This document shows, piece by piece, positions 1 to 9,079 of a stretch of 64,000 nucleotides of DNA; position 1 is the first letter of the stretch, and every line of letters starts with the position of its first letter. This DNA comes from an uncultured bacterium (GTDB lineage: Bacteria; Patescibacteriota; Minisyncoccia; Phycocordibacterales; UBA9973): contig CAIJZZ010000030.1 in NCBI GenBank assembly GCA_903825255.1, positions 25,290 to 89,289 on the forward strand. The letters are read 5' to 3'. The notes below the pieces were generated by a model, which was not told the DNA's origin, ran no database searches, and was given only the letters and a program-made list of their open reading frames with translations. Both the position numbers and the translations under genes were made by a program.

Positions 1-912
1 GGTGATGTACAAAATGTGGAAAGTAAAGCAGTGGGTACGGTTATTATTTACAATTCTTATAGCTCTTCACCTCAAACTCTTTCAATAAATACAAAATTAG
101 AAGGTTCAAATGGAAAAATTTATAAAACCAAAACAAAAGTAATAGTCCCAGGGATGAAAAGTAAAGATTTACCTGGGTCAGTCGAAGTAGATATTTATGC
201 GTCGGAAGCAGGGGAAGAATATAATAACACTCCACAAGACTTTAAGATTCTTATATTTAAAGGAACAGCAAAATATACTAAATTTTATGTCAGATCTAAA
301 GGAGAAATTACTGGTGGACTAAAAGGTCAATTTAGCCAGATTTCTGATACTGATAAATCAAATGCAATTGAGCAACTTAAAAATAATCTTCAAAATAAGT
401 TATTAAAGAAAGCAACAGATCAAATTCCTAGTGGCTATATTCTCTTTAAAGACGGAGCATTTTTAGAGACAGATGGAGGTAATATCGGAGTAGCTACTCC
501 TGATAACTTAATACCTGTAAGTGTTTCAGGTACTCTTTATGGATTCATTTTTAATGAGAAAGAATTAACCAAAAAAATAATAGCTGACAAAATACAAAAT
601 TATAATAATGATGATGTTTATATAGATAACCTTCAAAATTTAATTTTTTCACTTTCGAATCAAGAAAGTATTTCTTTTAAGGATATTGAAAATATTAATT
701 TCAATTTAAATGGCAATGTTAAAATTATTTGGAATATAGATAAAATTAAATTAATTGCTGACCTTCTCGGTAAAAATAAAAGTGATTTTAGTCAAATCAT
801 GACTAACTATCCTAATATTAGCTCTGCAAGTTTATCGATTAAACCGATTTGGAAAAGTTCCTTACCAGACAAAAGTGATAAAATTGATATTATTATAAAT
901 ACTCCAAAATAA
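1..912 (+). CDS. Partial extracellular/baseplate-J-like hypothetical protein; reading frame is open to the window start
   Basis: ORF 16..912 continues in frame to base 1 without a stop; GTVIIYNSYSSSPQTL..PGSVEVDIYASEAGEEYN style domain. Confidence 0.6.
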   Translation, partial: GDVQNVESKAVGTVIIYNSYSSSPQTLSINTKLEGSNGKIYKTKTKVIVPGMKSKDLPGSVEVDIYASEAGEEYNNTPQDFKILIFKGTAKYTKFYVRSKGEITGGLKGQFSQISDTDKSNAIEQLKNNLQNKLLKKATDQIPSGYILFKDGAFLETDGGNIGVATPDNLIPVSVSGTLYGFIFNEKELTKKIIADKIQNYNNDDVYIDNLQNLIFSLSNQESISFKDIENINFNLNGNVKIIWNIDKIKLIADLLGKNKSDFSQIMTNYPNISSASLSIKPIWKSSLPDKSDKIDIIINTPK

Positions 913-928
913 TTTTCCACTTTAATGT

Positions 929-957
929 TTGACGATAATGTTTAATTTTGTTAGAAT
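929..957 (+). promoter_or_regulatory. Sigma70-like promoter for infA
   Basis: TTGACG - 17 bp - TAGAAT just upstream of infA. Confidence 0.5.
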
Positions 958-969
958 TAATAAACTTAA

Positions 970-1191
970 ATGAGTGATTCGAAAAATGATAAAATTTTGA
1001 CGACTGTAGGTCTTGTGACCGAGGCACTACCCAACACTTTGTTTAGAGTTAAAACAAGAGATGAGAGTGAAATTTTAGCTTATCTTTCGGGAAAAATGAG
1101 AATGCATAGAATAAAAGTTTTGATCGGTGATTCAGTCGAAGTCGTGCTTGATCCCTACGGAGGAAAAGGGAGAATTGTAAAAAGGTTGTAA
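970..1191 (+). CDS. infA: Translation initiation factor IF-1
   Basis: 73 aa; LPNTLFRVKTRDESEILAYLSGKMRMHRIKVLIGDSVEVVLDPY matches IF-1. Confidence 0.95.
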   Translation: MSDSKNDKILTTVGLVTEALPNTLFRVKTRDESEILAYLSGKMRMHRIKVLIGDSVEVVLDPYGGKGRIVKRL

Positions 1192-1303
1192 TTTTTTTAA
1201 GAATAGTGTATTATATTAATTGTAGTTTTTAAGAAGTTATAAACATTGAAAAATAAGGGTTTTCCCTTGTTTTTGTCTTATTTTGAATAAAAGATATATT
1301 TAT

Positions 1304-1414
1304 ATGAAAATTAAATCAGCTGTAAAAAAAATTTGTGATAATTGTAAAATAGTAAGACGCCAGAGGCATTTACGAGTAATTTGTTCGAATCCGAAACATA
1401 AACAAAAACAATAA
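1304..1414 (+). CDS. rpmJ: 50S ribosomal protein L36
   Basis: Manual translation [36 protein letters not shown]; absent from the ORF track because it is short. Confidence 0.93.
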   Translation: MKIKSAVKKICDNCKIVRRQRHLRVICSNPKHKQKQ

Positions 1415-1418
1415 TTAT

Positions 1419-1799
1419 ATGAGAATTCTTGGAATCACAGTACCAAATGAAAAGAGACTTGAAATTGGTTTGACTTGCCTATATGGCATCGGTATTTCTT
1501 CTGCTCGTAAAATTTTAGATCAAGTAGAAATAGATTACGGAGTTAAAGCAAAAGATTTAACCCCCGATCAAGAAAATAAAATCCGTGCGATTGTGGAAGG
1601 GATGAAAATAGAAGGAAATTTAAAAAGAGAAGTTTCTGCAAATATAAAAAGATTGAAAGATATTAAAGCTTATAGAGGAGTCAGACATATGAAAAGATTA
1701 CCAGTCAGAGGACAGCGTACCAAGACTAACTCTCGAACAGTCCGGGGGAATGTACGAAAGACAATGGCCTCAGGTAGAAGAAAAGAAAGTAAGACATAA
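1419..1799 (+). CDS. rpsM: 30S ribosomal protein S13
   Basis: MRILGITVPNEKRLEIGLTCLYGIG..RGVRHMKRLPVRGQRTKTNSRTVRG. Confidence 0.97.
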   Translation: MRILGITVPNEKRLEIGLTCLYGIGISSARKILDQVEIDYGVKAKDLTPDQENKIRAIVEGMKIEGNLKREVSANIKRLKDIKAYRGVRHMKRLPVRGQRTKTNSRTVRGNVRKTMASGRRKESKT

Positions 1800-1810
1800 A
1801 ATTAATTAAA

Positions 1811-2242
1811 ATGGGAAAAACAAAAATTACAACTGAAAATAATACTGAAGCTACTCCTGAGACAAAAGTAGCCACAGCTAAAACTCCAAAGAAAAAAATT
1901 ACCTCTGGGATTTTATTTGTCGAAGCCACTTTTAACAATACGAAAGTCATTTTTGGAGACAAATCAGGAAATGTTTTATTTTGGTCTAGCGCCGGTAGTT
2001 TAGGTTTTCGTGGGGCTAAAAAGGGTACACCTTTTGCTGCATCCAAAGTCGGAGATTTGATCGGAGATAAAGCTTTAACCCTAGGAATAAAAGATGCTGA
2101 TGTTGTAGTTTGTGGAGTTGGGTCTGGACGTGAGCCAGCGATTAGAGCTTTTATGGCTCATAACATAGAAATAACATCTATCAAAGATGCTACCCCAGTG
2201 CCACACAATGGTCCGAAACCTAAAAAGCCAAGACGAGTATAA
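1811..2242 (+). CDS. rpsK: 30S ribosomal protein S11
   Basis: ILFVEATFNNTKVIFGDKSGNVLFWSSAGSLGFRGAKKGTPFAA..PHNGPKPKKPRRV. Confidence 0.96.
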   Translation: MGKTKITTENNTEATPETKVATAKTPKKKITSGILFVEATFNNTKVIFGDKSGNVLFWSSAGSLGFRGAKKGTPFAASKVGDLIGDKALTLGIKDADVVVCGVGSGREPAIRAFMAHNIEITSIKDATPVPHNGPKPKKPRRV

Positions 2243-2263
2243 TGAGAATTTAATTTAAATAAT

Positions 2264-2872
2264 ATGATATCAAAACCAAAATTTAAAATTTGTAAAAGAT
2301 TAGGTCCAGGAGTTTATGACAAATGTCAGACTTCAAAGTTTTCATCTTCCTCTGGCGCAAGTGGTAAAGCATTTGGAGGACGTCGTCCAAAAGCTCTTTC
2401 TGAATATGGAACTCAACTTATTGAAAAACAAAAAATACGTTTTTCTTACGGTATCACTGAGCGTCAGCTTTCAAACTATGTTAAGAAAGCTTCACATATA
2501 AAAGGTGCTGGTACTGCTGAGAAATTTTATGAAGGACTCGAGGCTAGATTAGATAACGTAGTTTATCGAATGGGTTTAGCTAACAGTAGACGCGGTTCCA
2601 GACAGATGGTTTCCCATGGACATTTCATTGTTAATGATAAAAAAGTGACTATTCCTTCATTTGAAGTAAAACCTGGAGATATAATAAAAATTCGTGAAGG
2701 TTCAAAGACCAAGAAAATTTTTGATGATTTAGTTAACAGAATTAAAGATTATAACCCTCCAGTATGGCTCACTTTTGATGCAGTAAAGATGGAAGGTAAA
2801 ATGCTAGACAAACCTAAAAATATTGAGACCTTTCTTGATCTTAATGCAGTGTTAGAGTTTTATAGTCGTTAA
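2264..2872 (+). CDS. rpsD: 30S ribosomal protein S4
   Basis: S4 domain; QKIRFSYGITERQLSNYVKKA..RLDNVVYRMGLANSRRGSRQMVSHGH. Confidence 0.97.
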   Translation: MISKPKFKICKRLGPGVYDKCQTSKFSSSSGASGKAFGGRRPKALSEYGTQLIEKQKIRFSYGITERQLSNYVKKASHIKGAGTAEKFYEGLEARLDNVVYRMGLANSRRGSRQMVSHGHFIVNDKKVTIPSFEVKPGDIIKIREGSKTKKIFDDLVNRIKDYNPPVWLTFDAVKMEGKMLDKPKNIETFLDLNAVLEFYSR

Positions 2873-2922
2873 TTTGTTTTTTGTTTATTATTAAAATTTA
2901 TAAGTAACTTTTTTTAAAAAAA

Positions 2923-3897
2923 ATGCCTGAATATAAAATAATTATGCCTTCTAAGCCCCGTGTTGTTTTAGAAGAGGGGGACAAAGGAGTTTTTGAAATA
3001 GACGGTTTATATCCCGGTTATGGCCACACTCTTGGTAATAGTTTAAGAAGAATTATTCTTTCTTCACTACCTGGTGCAAGTATTACATCTATAAAGATAG
3101 ATGGAGTTTCTCATGAATTTCAGACAATGGATGGAATCAAGGAAGATGTTATAGTTATTATTTTGAATCTTAAAAAGATTCGTTTTAAGATGGCATCAGA
3201 CGAGCCTCAGACTGTGACTCTTTCCATTAAAGGACCAAAAGATGTGACGGCTGCAGATATAAAAACTAGTGGACAAGTAGAAGTTTTAAACAAAGATGTT
3301 CATATTGCTGAAGTTACTGGGAAGGTTGATTTAAATATTGAAATGAAAATTGAGAAAGGTTTAGGCTTTATCTCAAAAGAAATGTTACAAAAAGAAAAGG
3401 TAGATATTGGTATGATTGCCGTTGATGCTATTTTTACTCCGATCCGTCGTGTTTTTTACGAAGTAGAAAATATGCGTGTAGGTGATAAGACGAACCACAA
3501 TCGTTTAAGAATTTCGATTGAAACAGATGGCACCCTCACTCCACGTGAAGCTCTTTCAAAATCAATTGAAATTATGATCAATCAATTAAAAGCGATTATT
3601 GATTTCAAAGAACCAGAAGTAGAAGTCATTAAGGAAAAGAAATCTGTCAGCAAAGAGGATGAATCAAAAGAAGAAAAAAAAGATGATGATTTTACAGATG
3701 TTTTAAAAACTAGAATTGACAGTTTAGATCTTTCGACTAGAACCTTAAATGCTTTAACGACTGCTAATATCAGAACATTAGGAGGACTAGCAAGGAAAAA
3801 AAGAGAAGATTTATTAGAAGTTGAAGGAATTGGTGAAAAAGGAATAACTGAAATTAAAAAAGTATTAGGTAAATTTGGTCTTAATTTGAAAGAATAA
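2923..3897 (+). CDS. rpoA: DNA-directed RNA polymerase subunit alpha
   Basis: YGHTLGNSLRRIILSSLPGASITSIKIDGV; C-terminal HhH domain. Confidence 0.97.
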   Translation: MPEYKIIMPSKPRVVLEEGDKGVFEIDGLYPGYGHTLGNSLRRIILSSLPGASITSIKIDGVSHEFQTMDGIKEDVIVIILNLKKIRFKMASDEPQTVTLSIKGPKDVTAADIKTSGQVEVLNKDVHIAEVTGKVDLNIEMKIEKGLGFISKEMLQKEKVDIGMIAVDAIFTPIRRVFYEVENMRVGDKTNHNRLRISIETDGTLTPREALSKSIEIMINQLKAIIDFKEPEVEVIKEKKSVSKEDESKEEKKDDDFTDVLKTRIDSLDLSTRTLNALTTANIRTLGGLARKKREDLLEVEGIGEKGITEIKKVLGKFGLNLKE

Positions 3898-3906
3898 TTT
3901 AAATAT

Positions 3907-4260
3907 ATGCGACACCATAATAATAAAAGAAAATTCGGCAGAACCAAAAACGTGCGAAATGCATTAGTTAATTCTTTAGCCTTGAATTTGATTGTTCGTG
4001 AGAAAATAAAAACTACCGAGCCGAAAGCTAAAGAATTACGACCTTTTATTGAAAAGCTTGTAACTCGTGCTAAGAGAAAAGATTTAGCTTCACGTAAATT
4101 AGTTATTTCCAAACTTTCAAACAGAAGTAAAGAAGTGAAAAAGCTTTTTGAGGTGATCGCCCCAAGATATACAGATAAGAAAGGTGGTTACACTCGAGTT
4201 TTGAAATTAGGAGCCCGTAAGTCCGACGGTGCTAAGATGGCCATTATTGAGTTTGTATAA
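3907..4260 (+). CDS. rplQ: 50S ribosomal protein L17
   Basis: MRHHNNKRKFGRTKNVRNALVNSLALNLI. Confidence 0.96.
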   Translation: MRHHNNKRKFGRTKNVRNALVNSLALNLIVREKIKTTEPKAKELRPFIEKLVTRAKRKDLASRKLVISKLSNRSKEVKKLFEVIAPRYTDKKGGYTRVLKLGARKSDGAKMAIIEFV

Positions 4261-4279
4261 TTTATAAAAATGATTTAAT

Positions 4280-4633
4280 ATGGAAAAGCAAATGAAAACA
4301 ATTGATGCAAGTGGAAGAACATTAGGTAGAGTTGCCTCAGAGGTAGCCATGTCTTTAATGGGTAAAACAAAACCTTCTTTTGAAAGAAACATTTATTCAG
4401 GATTTCCAGTAAAAGTAATAAATAGTTCCAAGATTAAAATAACCGCTAAGAAATTAGATACAATTGTGCATAAAAGATATTCTGGAATGCGTGGCGGTTT
4501 ACGTATTATGAAAGGGACTGAAACATCAGAAAAAAAAGGAATGAAGGAGCTTGTGAAGCTTGCTGTTTACCAAATGTTACCAGACAATAAAATAAGACGT
4601 GAGATGATGAAAAATTTAAAGATTGAAGATTAA
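4280..4633 (+). CDS. rplM: 50S ribosomal protein L13
   Basis: IDASGRTLGRVASEVAMSLMGKTKPSFERN; L13 position upstream of S9. Confidence 0.93.
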   Translation: MEKQMKTIDASGRTLGRVASEVAMSLMGKTKPSFERNIYSGFPVKVINSSKIKITAKKLDTIVHKRYSGMRGGLRIMKGTETSEKKGMKELVKLAVYQMLPDNKIRREMMKNLKIED

Positions 4634-4638
4634 TTATT

Positions 4639-5067
4639 ATGGATAAAGAAAAAAAGACAACTAAAAAAGGATATATTGAAGCAATAGGCCGACGTAAGAC
4701 TTCTACTGCACGAGTTCGTATTAGTGAAGCTGCTAAGTTTAGTTTTATTGTAAACGGCGAAGACGCCAAAGAATATTTTAAGACTGAAGATCAAAAGCGT
4801 TTGATTTTAGATCCGATAGTCAAAGGTGCAGTTTCCAATAAACAAGATTCTAAATGGGCAATTGAGGCGAAAGTTATGGGTGGTGGTATTCATTCCCAAG
4901 CAGAAGCTATTAGACATGGTTTAGCTAGAGCACTAGTAGATCATGATATAGAACTTCGAGGAAAGTTGAAAACACTAGGTTTCTTAAAGCGAGATCAGAG
5001 GTCTAAAGAGCGTAGAAAATTCGGTTTGAAGAAAGCTCGCAAAGCCCCACAATGGTCTAAGCGTTAA
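4639..5067 (+). CDS. rpsI: 30S ribosomal protein S9
   Basis: YIEAIGRRKTSTARVRI..KFGLKKARKAPQWSKR. Confidence 0.97.
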   Translation: MDKEKKTTKKGYIEAIGRRKTSTARVRISEAAKFSFIVNGEDAKEYFKTEDQKRLILDPIVKGAVSNKQDSKWAIEAKVMGGGIHSQAEAIRHGLARALVDHDIELRGKLKTLGFLKRDQRSKERRKFGLKKARKAPQWSKR

Positions 5068-5088
5068 AATTTTAAATAAAATAATTAT

Positions 5089-5122
5089 AAAAAGAGAGTT
5101 GAAAAACTCTCTTTTTATGTTA
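5089..5122 (+). terminator. Intrinsic terminator after rpsI
   Basis: Perfect stem AAAAAGAGAGTT-GAAA-AACTCTCTTTTT. Confidence 0.85.
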
Positions 5123-5132
5123 ATATAAAGTT

Positions 5133-5747
5133 ATGAAAGATGAAGATTTAAAAAATAAAGAAGAAAGTGAAATTGAAGTTAAACCAATAGATATTCCAGA
5201 GGAGGATGATGTTGTTGAATTTGAGTTTAACGATGATGGGGAGGAAGATTTAAAGAAAACTCTTAAGAAATTAAGAGCTGATTTAAAAATATATAAGAAA
5301 GAAAAGGAAGAATATTTGACTGGTTGGCAGAAAGAGCGAGCGGATTTTATTAATTATAAAAAAGGAGAAGATGATCGCAAGGCTAATTTTTCAGAAGCGA
5401 TGCGTGAAAGAATACTTATGCGTTTTTTGACCGTTTCTGATAGCTTTAATATGGCTTTTGCTAATAAAGAAGCTTGGGAAAAAGTAGATGAAAATTGGCG
5501 CAAAGGAGTGGAATATATTTATTCTCAAATGAATGTTATTTTTGAAGAATTTGGATTGAAGCCAGTAGGAGAAATCGGAGAAGCTTTTGATCCATCTCTT
5601 CATCAATCAATTGAAATGGTTGTCACCGATAAAAAAGAAGATGATCATAAGATTGCAGAAGTAGTCTTACGAGGTTACAAATTAACTGACCGGGTCATTC
5701 GAGCTGCGCGGGTAAACGTGTATGAATATAAAGAATCCGGAAAATAG
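5133..5747 (+). CDS. grpE: Nucleotide exchange factor GrpE
   Basis: coiled-coil N-term; FDPSLHQSIEMVVTDKKEDDHKIAEVVLRGYKLTDRVIRAARVNV. Confidence 0.95.
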   Translation: MKDEDLKNKEESEIEVKPIDIPEEDDVVEFEFNDDGEEDLKKTLKKLRADLKIYKKEKEEYLTGWQKERADFINYKKGEDDRKANFSEAMRERILMRFLTVSDSFNMAFANKEAWEKVDENWRKGVEYIYSQMNVIFEEFGLKPVGEIGEAFDPSLHQSIEMVVTDKKEDDHKIAEVVLRGYKLTDRVIRAARVNVYEYKESGK

Positions 5748-7401
5748 AAATTGTCAGAATTGTCGCAAAAATTTCACTATTGAAATAGAGGATTTTAACT
5801 TTTATGAAAAGATAAAAGTACCGGCACCGACGTGGTGTCCGGAATGTCGTCAGCAAAGACGTTATGCTTGGCGCAATGAGCGCACTTTGTACAGGCGTGA
5901 TTGTGATCTATGTGGTAAAAGTACCGTTACAATTTATTCACCAAATAAAGATTTAATAGTATATTGTTTGAAGTGTTGGTGGGGTGACGGATGGGATGCA
6001 AGTTTTTATGGACGAGATTTCGATTTCTCTCGAACATTTTTTGAACAATATAAAGAATTACAATCAAAAGTTCCGAGAATGGCTTTACTTTCAAAAAACA
6101 GTATAAATTCAGATTATACAAATCACTCAGGAGATAATAAAAATACTTATTTATCTTTTTGTTGTTTTGATACAGAAGACGTTTTTTATTCAACCTGGGT
6201 AATGAAATCCAGAAACTCAATGGAATGCAGTTATATTTATGATAGTGGTGAAAGACTTTATCAGTGCATTGATTCACGAAAAGTTTATCATTGTCAGTAT
6301 AGTTTTTTATTAGAAAATTGTGTTGACAGTCTATATTGTTATGATTGTCACAATTGTAATAATTGTTTTATGTCTTCAAATTTGCGTAATAAAAGTTATG
6401 TTTTTAAAAATGAACAATATTCACGCGAAGGTTATTTAGAAAAAATTAAAGAATACGATCTTGGATCCTATGAGACTCGTGAAAAATTGAGATTAGAATT
6501 TTTAGATTTAATGCTTCAGAATTCTATTCATCGTTATGCCATAATGGAACGCAATATAAATTCTATTGGTAATCAACTATACAATAGTAAAAATTCAAAA
6601 TATTGTTTTGATGCTGAGGTGCTTGAAGATACAAAATACCTTTACGCTTCACTGCAATTGAAGAATTCAATGGATCTTTATCATATCGGCTGGAATACTG
6701 AGCTCGCTTATGAAATTCATGGCAGTCGAGGGCTTTATAATTCTCAATTTTGTCATCTTTGCTATGACAATCAAGAATTACAATATTGCGATTCGTGTCA
6801 AAATTGTAAGAGTCTTTTTGGCTGTATTTCCGTGAAGAAAGGTAATTATATGATTTTAAATAAAAAATATGAGAAAGTTGAATATGAAGCATTAAAAGGT
6901 AAAATTATCGAACATATGAAAAGCACCGGAGAATATGGAGAATTTTTTCCTCCTTCCATTGCACCGGTGTGTTATAACGAAACACAGGGTAATTATTATA
7001 TGCCTGAAACTAGAGAAACAATTTTGGCTCGTGGCTGGACTTGGGAAGATCAAGTTTTGGGAACATATGGTAAAGAGACGATTAAAACAGAAGATATTCC
7101 AGATGATATAAAAAATATCACAGATGATTTTATTTTTAATATTTTAAAATGCGAAGATTGTAATAAAAATTTTAATATTATTCCTAATGAATTAAATTTT
7201 TATCGTCGCGAAGAAGTTCCGATACCACATAAATGCCCTGAATGTCGTTATAAGATGCGTTTCGCTATTCGTTTACCTCGTCGTCTTTGGCATCGAAAAT
7301 GCATGAATGAAGGCTGTCAAAATGAATTTGAAACTCCATATGCACCAGAAAGAAAAGAAATGGTTTTTTGTGAGTCGTGTTATAACAAAAAGATTTATTA
7401 A
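5722..7401 (+). CDS. Cys-rich double zinc-ribbon / solenoid family protein, paralog 1
   Basis: CQNCRKNFTIEIEDFNFYEKIKVPAPTWCPECR at the N-term; two NKxYxxxNxxY repeats; C-term CESCYNKKIY; start overlaps the grpE 3' end by 26 nt. Confidence 0.9.
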   Translation: MNIKNPENRNCQNCRKNFTIEIEDFNFYEKIKVPAPTWCPECRQQRRYAWRNERTLYRRDCDLCGKSTVTIYSPNKDLIVYCLKCWWGDGWDASFYGRDFDFSRTFFEQYKELQSKVPRMALLSKNSINSDYTNHSGDNKNTYLSFCCFDTEDVFYSTWVMKSRNSMECSYIYDSGERLYQCIDSRKVYHCQYSFLLENCVDSLYCYDCHNCNNCFMSSNLRNKSYVFKNEQYSREGYLEKIKEYDLGSYETREKLRLEFLDLMLQNSIHRYAIMERNINSIGNQLYNSKNSKYCFDAEVLEDTKYLYASLQLKNSMDLYHIGWNTELAYEIHGSRGLYNSQFCHLCYDNQELQYCDSCQNCKSLFGCISVKKGNYMILNKKYEKVEYEALKGKIIEHMKSTGEYGEFFPPSIAPVCYNETQGNYYMPETRETILARGWTWEDQVLGTYGKETIKTEDIPDDIKNITDDFIFNILKCEDCNKNFNIIPNELNFYRREEVPIPHKCPECRYKMRFAIRLPRRLWHRKCMNEGCQNEFETPYAPERKEMVFCESCYNKKIY

Positions 7402-7408
7402 AATTGAA

Positions 7409-9076
7409 ATGGAAAATAAAAGTGAAAACAAAATATGTCAAAACTGTCACACGGAATTCATAATTGAACCAGACGATTTCAATTTTTATGAAAAAATGCA
7501 GGTGCCAGCACCCGAAAAATGTCCAGATTGTAGACAGCAATTGCGAATGCTTTATCGGAATTTTAAAACTCTTTACAGAAGACCTTCTAGCCTATCTGGG
7601 AAAATGATTATTTCTATGTATGATTCTGATGTGTTATTTCCTGTTTATGATGTTGCCGAATGGTGGAGTGATGATTGGGAAGGGTTGTCCTATGGACAGG
7701 AAATTGATTGGGATAAGACGATTTTTGAGCAATTAGATTCCTTATTTAATATAGTTCCTCATATATGTGTAATGAACACTAAGAGTGAAAATTGTGAGTA
7801 TTCAAATATGGTAATTTCTAGTAGAAATTGTTATTTAAATTTTGGCTGTGTGGAAAATGAAAATTGTGATTATGGACATATTGTTTGGAATTCCAGAGAT
7901 TCTATAGACAATCTTTATATATATAAATCTGAAGCTTGTTATGAATGTATTGATTGTATAAATTGTAATAACCTTCTCTTTTCTCAAGAATGCGAAAGTT
8001 GTGCTGAGAGTATTGGCCTTTTTGACTGCAAGGGTTGTGTGAATTGTATTGGTTGTGTTGGTCTTATAAATAAGTCTTACTATATTTTTAATAAGCCAGC
8101 GAATAAACAAGAATATGATTCATATTTGAAATACAATCCGATCAGTGATAATAAAAATATTATTAAGATTTTAGAAGAAAGAGAAAAACTACGCAAAGAA
8201 ATTCCCCAAAGATCCTTTTTTGGTTTTAGAAATAATAATGTTTCAGGTAATCATATATATAATGCTAGAAATGTTCACTATTCTTTTGATGTTAAAGGAG
8301 GAGAAAATTCTAAATTTTGTTTTACTACAAGAAAAGCCTTGGATAGTTATGATGCTTCTTTCAATCCTGATATTTCTGAATGCTATCAAATATTAAATTG
8401 TACTGGAAGCAATAAAGTGTTATTTTCGCAAGGGGTGATTGATTCCCACGATGCACATTATTCTGACTTTTGTTACAATTGTGACAATATTTTTGGTTGT
8501 TGTGGGCTTCGCAAAAAATCTCATTGCATATTTAATAAGCAGTATTCAAAAGAAGAATATAAAGATATTTTATCTAAGATAATAAAAAAAATGAAAGAAG
8601 ATAATGAATGGGGTCTTTTTCTTTCTGAAAAATTAAAAGTCTTTACTTATAATGAATCAATTGCAAATGAATATATGCCACTTAGTAAAGAAGAGGCATT
8701 AAATAAGGGTTTTGGCTGGAAAGATACTATACCAAGTACTAGTGGTCAAGAAACTATTAATTTTGAGAAATTACCAAAAGATCCTAAAGAGTATGATGAA
8801 AATTTATTAAAAGAAGTTTTTGCTTGTGATGAATGTCATAAAAATTATCGCTTGATAAGCAGGGAAATAGCTTTTTACAAAAGACAACATTTATCATTAC
8901 CCCAAAAGTGTTTTAATTGTCGGCATGAAAATAGAATGAAATTACGAAACCCTAGGACTTTATTTGATGCAATATGTACAAAGTGTGGCAAAGATATAAA
9001 AACTTCTTATGATCAAAATAAACAAAAAATTTATAAAATTTATTGCGAGGAATGTTATAACAAAGAAGTATATTAA
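7409..9076 (+). CDS. Cys-rich double zinc-ribbon / solenoid family protein, paralog 2
   Basis: Start reassigned to ATG 7409 (MENKSENKICQNCHTEF); ORF track extends to 7307 into the previous gene; C-term CEECYNKEVY. Confidence 0.88.
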   Translation: MENKSENKICQNCHTEFIIEPDDFNFYEKMQVPAPEKCPDCRQQLRMLYRNFKTLYRRPSSLSGKMIISMYDSDVLFPVYDVAEWWSDDWEGLSYGQEIDWDKTIFEQLDSLFNIVPHICVMNTKSENCEYSNMVISSRNCYLNFGCVENENCDYGHIVWNSRDSIDNLYIYKSEACYECIDCINCNNLLFSQECESCAESIGLFDCKGCVNCIGCVGLINKSYYIFNKPANKQEYDSYLKYNPISDNKNIIKILEEREKLRKEIPQRSFFGFRNNNVSGNHIYNARNVHYSFDVKGGENSKFCFTTRKALDSYDASFNPDISECYQILNCTGSNKVLFSQGVIDSHDAHYSDFCYNCDNIFGCCGLRKKSHCIFNKQYSKEEYKDILSKIIKKMKEDNEWGLFLSEKLKVFTYNESIANEYMPLSKEEALNKGFGWKDTIPSTSGQETINFEKLPKDPKEYDENLLKEVFACDECHKNYRLISREIAFYKRQHLSLPQKCFNCRHENRMKLRNPRTLFDAICTKCGKDIKTSYDQNKQKIYKIYCEECYNKEVY

Positions 9077-9079
9077 TTT

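Noticed and set aside
1726-2046. 106 aa minus-strand ORF over rpsM/rpsK
   Set aside because: Antisense to ribosomal protein genes; no recognisable domain.
3582-4112. 176 aa minus-strand ORF antisense to rpoA/rplQ
   Set aside because: Lies opposite two well-conserved genes; low-complexity F/S/L composition typical of antisense frames.
7307-7408. ORF-track N-terminal extension of paralog 2 into paralog 1
   Set aside because: Overlaps the conserved C-term of paralog 1; ATG 7409 begins the conserved MENKSENKICQNC N-terminus.
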